Origin: Ciona savignyi
Taxonomy: Eukaryota; Chordata; Ascidiacea; Phlebobranchia; Cionidae
Assembly (NCBI GenBank): GCA_000149265.1
Contig: CH003383.1
Location: forward strand, 166,253-230,252
Reading direction: 5' to 3'
DNA: 64,000 nucleotides
Shown here: piece by piece, positions 1-16,625 of the stretch
How positions within the stretch are numbered: position 1 is the stretch's first letter
Layout: each line of letters starts with the position of its first letter
Position numbers and translations under genes: made by a program
The notes under the pieces: generated by a model
The model's database searches: none
What the model was told of the DNA's origin: nothing
What the model saw: only the letters and a program-made list of their open reading frames with translations

Positions 1-197
1 ACTGTGCCAGAGAACAACAAATGTTAGTTCAGCTTTGTATAGACTAGGTAGCATCATACCACTCCTCACTATGCTGGTCACAGTACAAAGATACAACTAA
101 GCGCATGAGTGGATGTAGTGATTTTTACACTTCCTGTATACATAGTCCAGGAGCAGCTGTCAGTCACGATCAAAGGCTGTTTAAGCAAACATTTTAC

Positions 198-6242
<6,045 letters not shown>

Positions 6243-8599
6243 AGAAATTTAAAAATAGGAACAAGCCTATGTGGTGTATGTTAAATGGAACACAAACATA
6301 GGTCTTTTAATTTCTTTGTTTATAAAAAAAAATAACTCTTATCTTTAAATCTGTAAAACAGTTAACATTGTATTTAAATACTTTTAGATTGGAATAATTA
6401 AAAATAAACGTTTAAATCACCTGTTTAAGGTTTTTTAAATTACTTGATTTGTCATGTCAATCTTAAAGCAAGAACTTTCTATTCTTTTATGAATATCAAA
6501 ACTTGTTGTTAAACTTAATATAAAAGAGTTCCTGATATAAACAACTGAGTACCAAGCTCATAAATGTTTCAAACCAACAACTTAAAACACAAATTTACTG
6601 CTTACGGCACACTCCGTTTAATTGGTATTTAATTTCTAATCGGAAGAGGGCGCTTGTGATGTGTCACCGAATGGTTCCCGTCGCTTGATGGAACTTGCCA
6701 TCGGATGACACCTCAATAGCACGGCGTACCAAACGAAGAGAATAAATAACGTACGTTTTTTTGCAATATGAACAATTAAACCAAAATATCATTGTTCTAT
6801 AAACAATTAAACCAAAATTTTTGAACGATCCGAGATCTTTCAAAAAGATTCAGGTGCGATGTTGAGTACTAAAACAGCTTATGTTTAGCTAATTGTTTTT
6901 TCATCGTTTTTGTTTTTTCATCGTTTTGGGGGGAGAATAGTTTAAAATGTGTGGTACATATGGCATGTTGTTATAAGCTGTGTGTAGTCGGTCGCGCTAA
7001 CTGCTCTGGCCGATAAAACTGTTTTTTTTGTAACTTTAACGCGAAACATGACACGGCAGATACACATTTTGCTCGACCGTGTTGTTGAATATAAAAGCAA
7101 CAAAGAAAGACAGTGGCGAGTCGAACGTGGGTATAATGCCGCTGCTCTGCACGTGTTACTCATTTTTATTAGTTCATTTTATTGGTTTATTTTGCTTTTG
7201 TCCATTTAAAAACAATAATTAAAAGGACATTTTGCACATTCTTCGTGTGCGAATTTCCCACAATAATAATATTAATTGCAGCATAGCAGTTGCACAAGAG
7301 AACAGCACACTGATCGTCACCACAAGCGTCATAAAACGTGGACGTTTTATTGCATTCGCGCCCGTTGTCAGTTTTAGTATAAATTGCCGTGTTTTGTTTT
7401 TACACACCAGTCCACTTCACTAATAGTTCTTTTCGAAACTGACTAAAATTGCCTCGTTCAACCTTGAACTTATTCCTACCGTTGGCACCAAAGCTCTTTG
7501 TCGTAAAATGGCAAAATTCATGCCTGTTCGTGTTTCCTTACCAAAACGTTAAGCGAGTAACGAAAGATACGACTTTTACCCTTAACAATTATATCTATTC
7601 TTGATCTTGAGCCGAAATGATAAGGAGCCGATAGACATGTGCCTAACGCCCTACTATATAGCAAAGGCAAGCCAAAAATGAAGGGAAAGTTAAAACAATT
7701 AGTTAAGAGAAAATTAAATCGAGTGTAGCAAAAAAGAGAGTGCAGTAAAGATAACCAATACAGAAGAAGGATTTGGTCGAAAGTGTAAAAATAGTTGGGA
7801 AAAAGGGAAATTTTTTTTTAAAAAGAAAGTAGTTTTAGTTGCAACACGGCGTGCTTACGAAACGACGAACAACAATCGAAACAAGACCACTTAAATAAAT
7901 TATATTTGCATTGCGAAATTCATTAATAATATTAAAAATCGTTATAATGAGTGGTGGTCGCATTATTATATCAAGCTTTAAACGTTAAATATTTATGCAT
8001 AAGTAAAAACAAACAGAAGAACACTGGCGTCTTTATCTCACACAGCATGGTTTTCGTTTATTGCGAAAACCGTATTAGTTTTGCGGCTCCTAATGATTTT
8101 AATTTTGTAGAATCTCGGTTAAAATGACTCCTTAAGTGCAATAGGTTGCCGACCCCTAATTTATATAAATGGGCTTTGCAGCAAAAATTCAATTAAAATA
8201 TAAAACATTCAAACGGGAAAGTTTTCCGTTGCTAGGGCCGTCAGACGTTTTTTTTACGTGAGGCCGCTATGCCAAGACGCTCACAAGTCACAATTTGTCG
8301 AGAACATAATGCTTCTATTTTCAACTGACATATTTTTCACCATCTAAATAAATATTCATCTTTAAAATAGTAGTTAGATTGGAGATATATAAACAAGATC
8401 TCTTGTTTATATATCTCCGGTTAGATTGCGCTGTTCTAACCCATTGGGAAAGACGCTAAATTTATGGTGAAACAAGAGTCCAGTGTCCATATATCCACTG
8501 AACCACATTTAAAAGTTTATTCAGATGTATAATTTATTTCCAATATTAAAATTTATTTTTGTACCAGGTAATTGCATTATTTGTACTAATGTTTAAATT
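6243..8599. other. intergenic region between divergent CaMKK and AACS genes
   Basis: I see no convincing coding exon on either strand here; the short open frames lack family resemblance and have poor splice contexts. The stretch must hold both promoters, since the two flanking genes point away from each other. Two structures stand out: an imperfect hairpin near 6658-6712 and a 38-base palindrome at 8381-8418 flanked by an 8-base direct repeat. A pyrimidine-rich tract ending in AG near 8568 precedes the AACS start. It could be a 5'UTR splice acceptor or a trans-splice acceptor. Confidence 0.5.
8381..8418. repeat. palindrome flanked by 8-base direct repeats
   Basis: Two 18-base arms, GGAGATATATAAACAAGA and its exact complement, are separated by only TC. 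The octamer GTTAGATT lies directly before it (8373-8380) and again one base after it (8420-8427). The arrangement looks like a minimal inverted-repeat insertion with an 8-base target duplication, the size made by hAT transposases. Confidence 0.75.
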
Positions 8600-10627
8600 A
8601 TGGACTTAATCAAGAAATATCAAAGTAATTCTTCAAATTGTGCCATGTGGACACCTGATGAAAGAAGTGACAGGAATATCATAAAGTTCATGATAAGTAT
8701 AAATGAAAAGTACAACCAAACTCTTAATAATTATCACCAATTATGGAAATGGTCAACTGAAAATTACCCTGAATTTTGGAAGGAGGTTTGGAACTTTATG
8801 GAGATTGTATATTCAAAGCCGTATGATTGTGTTGTAAATAAAGAAAAAAGCATTACAGACAACCCTGAATGGTTCAGTGGTGCACGACTAAATTATGCAG
8901 AAAATATTCTGCGATATAAAGATGACAAACCTGCTATAATTGCTACCGGGGAAGGGAGAATTATTAAAATGTTAACTTACAGGGAGTTGCACAGCACAGT
9001 TGGTTTATATGCATCATCATTGATCAAACTCGGTATCAAAACTGGAGATAGAGTTGTCGGGTATATTCCAAACTGCACCGAAGCAATTACCATTATGCTG
9101 GCTGTGGCAAGCATCGGTGCAATATGGAGTAGTACATCACCAGATTTTGGAGTAACAGGTGTCTTGGATCGCTTTAAACAGATTAAACCGAAAGTGATAT
9201 TCTCGGTTGAGGCGGTCCGCTATAATAATAAAATCCACTCTCATTTGGAAAAGCTGAAAGAGGTTGTAGATGGATTGTCAGATCTTGAAGCTGTTGTACT
9301 CATTCCATTTCTACATGAAGCAAATGCTATTGATGTAAGGCCCATTCCCAACTGCATGTTACTAACTAATTTCTTAAATCTTGGTTCAAGTTCTGATGAT
9401 CTAAAGTTTAATCAGTTACCTTTCAACCATCCGTTATTTATAATGTACTCCTCTGGCACCACCGGTCCCCCAAAATGCATGGTACATTCGGCTGGAGGTA
9501 CATTGATCCAGCACATGAAGGAACATATACTGCATGGGAATATGAACCGCCATGACAAGTTATTATACTATACTACCACTGGATGGATGATGTGGAACTG
9601 GCTGGTTGGTGGTTTAACTTCCGGTGGAACGATTGTGTTGTATGACGGCTCACCCTTTCAACCTAAACCAAGTATAATGTTTGACTTAATTGAAAATATC
9701 GGCATCACAATTCTAGGCACCAGTGCAAAATGCTTAGATGTAATGGAGAAATACAACTTGGAGCCTGTAAAAACCCATAATTTAAAGTCCTTACACACCA
9801 TTTTGTCAACTGGCTCACCATTGGCAGGACACCAGTATGATTTTGTTTATAACAAAATCAAGCATGAAGTATTATTGGGTTCAATAACTGGTGGAACTGA
9901 TATAATTTCGTGTTTTATCGGACAAAATTGGACAGTGCCAGTATATCGCGGAGAGCTACAATCTGCAAACCTAGGGATGGCAGTTGCATGTTATACAGAA
10001 GATAAAAATGGGTTTGGAACCCAGGTGTATGACAGCCCAGGTGAACTTGTATGCACTGTCCCATTCCCATGCATGCCAACCTGCTTTTGGAATGATGACA
10101 GTGGAGATCTATACAGGGGCGCTTATTTTTCTAAATTTCCTGGTGTTTGGTCCCATGGAGATTTCTGCCTTCAAAATTCAAAAACCAAAGGTTTTGTGAT
10201 GTTGGGCAGAAGTGACGCTACTCTGAACCCAAACGGAGTACGGTTTGGAACATCTGAGTTGTACTCAGTGATTGAGTCTCAATTCAAAGATGAAATATGT
10301 GATTCAATTGCTGCAACATATCGCCAAACCACACATGATAGTACTTTCCTTCCAGAAAAAGTTATTTTGTTTTTAAAAATGGCTGACGGTGTGCCACTGG
10401 ACCAGAAACTAGAAAACAGGATTCGTCAACAAATCCGTGTGCAGTTAACTCCACGACATGTGCCATCAGTTTTAATTAAAATTGAAGATATTCCATACAC
10501 AATCAGTGGAAAGAAAGTAGAGATGGCAGTTACAAAAGTCTTGGCAGGAATTGATATTAAACATACAGGAGCCTTTAGAAACCCGGAAGCATTAGATTTA
10601 TATAAAAATATCGATATACCGAATTGA
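8600..10627 (+). CDS. AACS: acetoacetyl-CoA synthetase, single exon
   Basis: This cytosolic enzyme activates acetoacetate to acetoacetyl-CoA with ATP, feeding ketone-body carbon into sterol and fatty acid synthesis. The frame encodes 675 residues, matching the usual animal length of about 670. It shows the full ANL-superfamily layout: an N-terminal cap with WTPDERSDRN, the phosphate-binding loop YSSGTTGPPK at residues 283-292, the TGGTD motif near residue 428, the GDF...GRSDATLNPNGVRFG hinge region, and the C-terminal SGKKVE lysine used in adenylation. No intron interrupts it, although vertebrate AACS genes have many. That suggests either wholesale intron loss or an old retrocopy that became the working gene. 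The start is the first in-frame ATG and gives a normal N-terminus. A poly(A) signal AATAAA lies at about 10830, 200 bases after the stop. It is convergent with POLR1E. Confidence 0.96.
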   Translation: MDLIKKYQSNSSNCAMWTPDERSDRNIIKFMISINEKYNQTLNNYHQLWKWSTENYPEFWKEVWNFMEIVYSKPYDCVVNKEKSITDNPEWFSGARLNYAENILRYKDDKPAIIATGEGRIIKMLTYRELHSTVGLYASSLIKLGIKTGDRVVGYIPNCTEAITIMLAVASIGAIWSSTSPDFGVTGVLDRFKQIKPKVIFSVEAVRYNNKIHSHLEKLKEVVDGLSDLEAVVLIPFLHEANAIDVRPIPNCMLLTNFLNLGSSSDDLKFNQLPFNHPLFIMYSSGTTGPPKCMVHSAGGTLIQHMKEHILHGNMNRHDKLLYYTTTGWMMWNWLVGGLTSGGTIVLYDGSPFQPKPSIMFDLIENIGITILGTSAKCLDVMEKYNLEPVKTHNLKSLHTILSTGSPLAGHQYDFVYNKIKHEVLLGSITGGTDIISCFIGQNWTVPVYRGELQSANLGMAVACYTEDKNGFGTQVYDSPGELVCTVPFPCMPTCFWNDDSGDLYRGAYFSKFPGVWSHGDFCLQNSKTKGFVMLGRSDATLNPNGVRFGTSELYSVIESQFKDEICDSIAATYRQTTHDSTFLPEKVILFLKMADGVPLDQKLENRIRQQIRVQLTPRHVPSVLIKIEDIPYTISGKKVEMAVTKVLAGIDIKHTGAFRNPEALDLYKNIDIPN

Positions 10628-10829
10628 TCTTAGTAAACTTTTAACATTGTGTTCTGCATAAACCCAAAGGCTGAAACACATGCTTTTCTATTTGTGATAT
10701 ATACTCAACATGTGATTTTACTTTTTATGTAAGTGGCTTTTGTTAAGAAATTTGTACACTGTTCTGGTATGTATTGTTTATTTTGCAAAAATATGTTGCT
10801 GAAGTAAAACACTGTTAGTTCTTTCTTTT

Positions 10830-10835
10830 AATAAA
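10830..10835 (+). terminator. AACS polyadenylation signal AATAAA
   Basis: This is a canonical AATAAA hexamer about 200 bases downstream of the AACS stop, followed by a T-rich stretch. The rest of 10628-11234 is AT-rich 3'UTR and intergenic sequence shared by the two convergent genes, with no further coding potential that I can see. Confidence 0.6.
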
Positions 10836-11234
10836 GTGTTTAATCTTATTTATCGCACCGCAAAGTTCAAATATGATAATTAGCTTGACAGCTATGTATA
10901 TAACCCACATTTTGATTTATCTGATGTGTCTGTTTCAGTGGAAAAGTAAAGTAAAATCAATGTTATGCAACTGATTTTTAACACAATACACAATGAAGCA
11001 TCATCCGACAGTAAAATAATTTTAAGATACATTGCAAATTGGAATGAAATATTAGTGTATTATTGTAATACACAATTGGCTTGACAAAATTTATTTATTA
11101 CCAGGGGTAGGATTATTATAAACTGATTTTATTAAATAATATCATGGCCAATAAAAAAATGCTCACATAAACATGGAAAGGAAATAATTTTACAACGAAG
11201 TAATTATCATCAACTCTTGGGAACAATTTCACGG

Positions 11235-12458
11235 TTAGTGGGCTTTCCCCCTGCCTTTAAATGTAGTGTTTGGGAATTGTAAAGGTAATTGCAGGATTAT
11301 ATTGTCACGTTTCACACCTCCTGCAGAAGTTGGCCTCACACAGCCACCTAATGCTCGCACATGTGTAGACAGCTTCTTCTGTGAAATTGAAAATGCTTCT
11401 TTTATCATTGTGCCATCAGTTGTAAACGAATCAATATGCCAAGCTAGGACAATAGCAACAGCCAGAACCTTGTCTTTCATACGAAGTGGCATTTTTCTGT
11501 CTCTAAATGCTCCATTTAAAAAGAATTCTGATAAAATCCAAGACCTGACGGGTTCAATTATTTCTGATAATATGTCCTTTTTCCGATATTCGGTTGATTT
11601 AATTTTATAAAGCCTAATCAAATAGACCATCAATTGGAGACAGCATGAGTATTCTGTGTAAACTTGAGGGTTCTGCACTACTCCGAGGGTAGGTCTTCTT
11701 GCATGTTCGATAATGTATTTTGTTCCCAATTCCTTTCCATCTGCTTTCCAACTATTTAAAGTCTCTGAACTGGTGTGTATAAATTTTGCTGCTTCTTCTA
11801 TTAGCGATCGACTTACATTATCTGGAAAAAAGTTGACCAAAGGATAAACATCTTCAACTGTTTCAGCTGTTTTATTGCAGGGAATAATGGTTGAATCAAG
11901 TTCAGATTCATCATCTGTTACAAGTGCTGATAAATTAGGATCTTGTAATAGCTGTTCCACAGAGTTCTGAACAGCATCTGTGCTATCAGCAACTTGGTTA
12001 CGTAACCTTGAAACCATAGCACGTTTGCGCTTATGACTGCCAAAAACTTCTGTAAGATCATCCTGTTTTTCAGTAAAGCTTCTTTCGTCTTGCGCAAGTT
12101 GTTTTTCAGTTTTTTCCCTTTCCTCTTCACTAAAAATATCCTCGGTCTCTTTAAATGGCTTTAATTTGTAGCAATCAGTTTCGAAAACCTGTCCAATTCC
12201 TCTCTTTTTATCCACCTCCATAATAACGTAGCGGGACGCATTTGGGTTTTGCTCGCGGTCTTCAAAATTATTTCCGACATATTTTAGATGTGGACCTTGC
12301 ACAACAAGCAATTTGCGTTGACGGAATTTAGGATTATCTTGTCGATTATCATTGTGGACAGAACATTCAAAGGTTGAATCAGTTTTCGGTATACCGTTGC
12401 TAAACTCCACTAAAGTTCTTCTGTCAGCATTTGCATCGTATTTTAGCTTAATTGACAT
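11235..12458 (-). CDS. POLR1E: DNA-directed RNA polymerase I subunit RPA49 (PAF53), single exon
   Basis: RPA49 is the Pol I-specific subunit that pairs with RPA34 and supports rRNA initiation and elongation in the nucleolus. The frame encodes 407 residues, close to the human protein. The N-terminal third, up to about residue 100, is the dimerisation beta domain, with LLVVQGPHLKYVGNN and the VFETDCYKLKPF stretch. A charged linker follows, with the family signature VFGSHKRKRA near residue 139. The C-terminal half is the winged-helix region (YPLVNFFPDNVSRSLIEEA onward, ending in basic residues). Like its convergent neighbour AACS it has no intron. The start ATG at 12458 gives the expected N-terminus; the upstream bases to 12986 show no other gene. 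Confidence 0.92.
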   Translation of the reverse strand: MSIKLKYDANADRRTLVEFSNGIPKTDSTFECSVHNDNRQDNPKFRQRKLLVVQGPHLKYVGNNFEDREQNPNASRYVIMEVDKKRGIGQVFETDCYKLKPFKETEDIFSEEEREKTEKQLAQDERSFTEKQDDLTEVFGSHKRKRAMVSRLRNQVADSTDAVQNSVEQLLQDPNLSALVTDDESELDSTIIPCNKTAETVEDVYPLVNFFPDNVSRSLIEEAAKFIHTSSETLNSWKADGKELGTKYIIEHARRPTLGVVQNPQVYTEYSCCLQLMVYLIRLYKIKSTEYRKKDILSEIIEPVRSWILSEFFLNGAFRDRKMPLRMKDKVLAVAIVLAWHIDSFTTDGTMIKEAFSISQKKLSTHVRALGGCVRPTSAGGVKRDNIILQLPLQFPNTTFKGRGKAH

Positions 12459-12986
12459 CCTTTCAGATAGTATTTAAGTAAAGATGCTCTGTCCCGTGGA
12501 TGACGTAAGAACTCAATTGGGGATTACCCAATGCGCACTAATCCATGCTTTCTCACAAACATCTTATATAGGCTATATTGTCCTTTTTCCGGTGTGTTGG
12601 TGTAGGAAGGTTACAAATCACCTTACGAGTTGACACTAAATTTAAGTTACGATACCCAAAAATAAAACCAAATTTTTATAACAAAAAAGTTCTTATATTA
12701 ATCGGTGATTCTGGATCGCGTTGAGTTTTGCAGCAATGAAAAAATGCACAGGGTTCCCAACAAAAAGCCTAAGCAGTTAAGTAATAAAAACCGAAATTTA
12801 CACGATTACGCTTAGCAAAAAAAGACTACAGAAAATATATGACAATGTACAACATTTTAAACTTATATCTTGTTGCACTGTAGCCTACTACATTTCAGCA
12901 GGTGCCGACAGATATTAAGAATGCTGGCATTCAAGTACAATATGTTAGCATAGTCGATAAAAACACCGACTTGCCACTCGGTAGTG
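12459..12986. other. upstream region of POLR1E up to the Harbinger insertion
   Basis: This is AT-rich sequence with no open frame that I can assign. It should contain the POLR1E promoter. The Harbinger element begins at 12990, after the TTA target copy, so the transposon sits about 0.5 kb upstream of the POLR1E start. Confidence 0.4.
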
Positions 12987-13146
12987 TTAAGGCCAATGCC
13001 CACTGCACCGTTACGACTGTCGTACGACAACTGCGATGCGATTGCGACACCTCGCTGCGACACCCAATGCCCATTGGCGTCTGCGATCTACTGCGACGCG
13101 ATCCAATGCGTCCGTGCGACGCAGTTTGGTTGGCGCTGCGACGCTA

Positions 13147-13177
13147 CGACAAAGTAGAAAGCTGTTCTACTTTGTCG
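13147..13177. repeat. hairpin inside the left end of the Harbinger element
   Basis: The 13-base arm CGACAAAGTAGAA and its exact complement are separated by five bases (AGCTG). It lies at the inner edge of the CGAC-rich subterminal zone. It may be part of the transposase recognition architecture, but that is inference. Confidence 0.6.
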
Positions 13178-13319
13178 CAGTGTCGTATTGGAATATGAGA
13201 ATTATTGTGTTGTTTTAGGTTACCAAACTATCACAATTATTTAATTCCAACTAGAAAATAGTCATTATATTGTTTTTTTTAAAGGAAAATATTAGGCTAG
13301 CGGCACTAGTTTATTAAAA

Positions 13320-14751
13320 ATGAGTATTCATCGGCGTAAATATGCCAAGTCAGTATTGTTAGAGCAGCAGATGCTTCTTGGTCTCCTTGCTTTGTCCGAA
13401 ATAGACAATGAAAGGTATGTCTTTACACTAGTGTGTTTCAGTTCAGAACAACAGACTATGGCGGTTTATTTTACAGGCGATTTTGGGTCAATGATATATA
13501 CAAGACCAGAGATACTATTTCTGAATTTGTTTTGTTTGATGAATTAATGGAAAGTAGCGATGATGAGGAGTTTCGCAGATATACCCGAATGGATCATCAT
13601 CAATTTAAGTTTCTTTTAGCTCTTATAGCACCTAGAATAGAAAAGCTAGACACCAATTTCAGGCAAGCCATCACAACAAAACAGCGTCTTATAATAACAT
13701 TAAGGTACAGTTATGTAAGCAAATATTACTGTGCATAAATAACAGCTTTTAAATGCCTTGATTCATTTGCCCACAATATCAGTTAATTTCCGGTAGCGGT
13801 ACAGTAATTATAAAGAATGATTTTTACAGATTTTTAGCAACAGGAGCAAGTCAACGACAGTTGTCGTATTCATTCCGTGTTGGTCACACTACTGTTGGTA
13901 AAATAATCAGAGAGACATGTGAGGCTATAAGTGTATGTTTAACCCCTATTGTCATGAAACCACCATCAGCTCATGAGTGGATAGCCATTGCCAAACAATT
14001 TGAGCAATTCTGGAACATCCCAAACTGCATTGGAGCCATTGACGGCAAACATATTAGAATAAAAGCTCCGTCAAACAGTGGATCCGAATTTTTCAATTAC
14101 AAGGGTTATTTTTCTATTATTCTACTAGCGATCTGTGATGCCAATTACAAGTTTATTCTGGTTGATATTGGGGACTCTGGAAGGCATAGTGACGGCGGTG
14201 TATTTATTAATTCAAACATGGGAAAGCTTTTTGAAAAACATGAACTAAATATTCCAGCTGCAGACTTGCTTCCACATTCTGATATTACAATGCCATTTTA
14301 TTTTGTGGGTGATGATGCATTCCCATTAAAGTTTGGTCTAATGAAACCCTATCCAGGAAAAATGTTGCCTGAAACCAAACGCATATTTAATTACAGACTA
14401 AGTAGAGGCCGTCGTGTGGTCGAAAATGCTTTTGGCATATTGGCTGTTCGTTGGCAAATTTTTTATAGAATGCTTAATTGTGAGCCCAAAATGGTGGATG
14501 TCCTCGTTCAAAGTTGTGTTGCTTTGCACAACTACTTGCAAACTCCATCTCAACGCTGTGGAGACTGTTTTGATACTAATGGTATAATTGTAGATGGAGC
14601 ATGGAGGCAGTCGATCCCGGATGATGTAAATATTAGATCAATTCCGAGTATGGGGTCTAATAATTATACCAGAAGAGCCAGTTATATTATAGATATGCTT
14701 TGCACCTACTTTAACACCATTGGAGCTGTTCAATGGCAGTGGGATCATTAA
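13320..14751 (+). CDS. HARBI1-like DDE transposase of the Harbinger element
   Basis: Three exons, 13320-13414, 13447-13704 and 13830-14751, join in phase to give 424 residues. The DDE_Tnp_4 catalytic triad can be followed: IGAIDGKHIRIKAP (first Asp), VDIGDSGRHSDGGVF (second Asp), and GDDAFPL followed by RRVVENAFGIL (Glu). The N-terminal EFRRYTRMDHHQFKFLLALI and the helix-turn-helix-like QRQLSYSFRVGHTTVGKII region are also family-like. The first intron is only 32 bases (GT...AG); without removing it the frame ends early. No stop or frameshift breaks the rest, so it may encode an active enzyme. Animal HARBI1 homologues need a Myb/MADF-type partner for DNA binding, and the next gene looks like that partner. 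Confidence 0.88.
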
Positions 14752-14858
14752 TTATCTAGGCTATTGTATATTAATTTGCTCCTTATGTACTATACTGGGT
14801 ACTGTATTGTAACATAAATTTTTTAGATTGTGTATAGAAAATATCGAATTAATTTAAA

Positions 14859-16625
14859 ATGGAAACCCAACAAAATTTAAATTTTAACAAAAGTCTTATT
14901 GATCTCATATCTGAGAGGCCTCTGCTTTATAATCAGTGTCACCCTGACAAAAAGAACTCAACAAAGGTTGAAAGAGCATGGAGAGAGATTGCTGGTCTTC
15001 TAAGTAATTCCGGTAAGTGGTCATTATTAGGCTATATTAAATATCAACAATAATATGTATACAAGCAATTTTTTTAATTCTTCTTTTTAGTGGTTTGCTG
15101 TTTTAATTTCAGTTGTGTAACACATCATTGTATCAAATAGTGTGTGGCTTAATAATTTCAGCTTAGCAACCTCTAATTTTATTAACCTTTGTTGATATGT
15201 TTTAGTTGAGTTTTGCCAAATGAGATGGCGCAACTTACGAAGCCAATATGGGAAGAAACATAGAAAGCAAACTTCGGCTCCTAGTGGGTCAGGGATTCAG
15301 GAACCAGAACAATGGCCTTACTTTAGTCAGATGTCATTTTTGGAAGGGTATGTTCGCCATCGAAGGTATGTTAGATTTTTTACACATATACCAGTAGTTG
15401 TACTACCGGTACATATTATATTGTTTCAACTCATAAAAATCTTTCTTAATTTATTGGATATTTATTGTTTCAAAATTCAAAGCATAATGTATGGATTTGT
15501 ACATTAGTCTGAGCAAAAAAACACAAAGTAAATAGAATGCTTCTTATTATTTTTAGACATTACCGGTACTTTATAAGGTAGGCCTATATTACAAAACATC
15601 TCAAAAGAAGGATAATGTTGCTTACCGGTAATGTTTTCTACTAAGAATAACAGCATTTACTGCATAATATTTTGTCAGCTTACTATAGATGATGTATATT
15701 ACTGAGATATTACTGTGTACTTGCATAATTTATATATATATATATATATAATGCATTACTGGTAGTAAAACTCTTATTTTGCAGAACTGTAGATAATTTG
15801 TCAGATACCAGTAGTTTGAATTTGAATGAATCATCAATTGAAAATGAAGGCAAGTTTCAGTTGTATCAGAATTAAGTTTCAGTTGAGTCCGTCAGAGTTA
15901 GAAAACAGTTTGCATTCAGAAATTGTTTACTAATTGTTTATATACCAGTATATTACCTATGCTATATTTATGCAATGGGGCTATTTAATTAATATAATTT
16001 TTTTATAGATCCAGAGTATGAAGAACAAAGCTCTTCTGTACCCGAGTCGTCTGAGCTAATAAAAATAACTCCGAACAAAAGAAAACGCCCCAATTCTAAA
16101 GAGAGTTTTCAGGCATGTTATATGTTATTATTGGTATAATGGTAGCCTTATTAGTAGTGCACAGTGACCTAATGAGTAAAATGTAAACTTTATATTTGGA
16201 AGGAACCTGTCTGGTTGCTATATATATATAACATTTTAGTATTAGTAGCATACTATATATCGTTTAAAACTAAAGATACTTTAATAGCTTGGAAACACTA
16301 ACCTGACTGGGCATAAAGTTTTATTTTTGACTAGTGCAATTTTTAACAGAAGTACAGGCTACTTCTATATAACTGTAATGAATTGAGATTTTTATTTTAG
16401 AAGGAACTGTTGAAATGTTTTAAAGAAAATCAAGAAAAGGTAGCTTTACTAGCTGAACCTATCGCAGAAGATCGGTTTGATCGGTTCGGTGCATTTATTG
16501 CAGCAGAACTAAGGGAAAAAGAGCCACATCAAGTTAAGCTGTATATGGAACAACTGACGAAAATTATTTTTACGGATGTTTCGCATTTTTCCACTGTCGA
16601 AGTCGTTTCAAACATAACTTTTTAA
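14859..16625 (+). CDS. MADF-BESS-like DNA-binding accessory protein of the Harbinger element
   Basis: Exons 14859-15012, 15206-15365, 15785-15849, 16009-16112 and 16401-16625 join in phase to 235 residues. The N-terminus LIDLISERPLLYNQCHPDKK plus VERAWREIAGLL and MRWRNLRSQYGKKHRK is a MADF/Myb-SANT-like domain. An acidic and serine-rich linker follows, with a basic patch NKRKRPN that could be a nuclear signal. The C-terminal FGAFIAAELREKEPHQVKLY resembles a BESS-type interaction helix. Its place directly downstream of a DDE transposase on the same strand is the standard PIF/Harbinger pairing. Two consecutive introns use GC donors (GCAAGT at 15850, GCATGT at 16113). The stop overlaps an AATAAA hexamer. 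Confidence 0.78.
15730..15750. repeat. (TA)n microsatellite
   Basis: An uninterrupted run of about ten TA units lies in an intron of the Harbinger accessory gene. Confidence 0.8.

Noticed and set aside
1..190. Next CaMKK exon (DFG region) at the left edge
   Set aside because: A possible acceptor lies at the extreme edge, but no DFG-like coding sequence is visible within the window.
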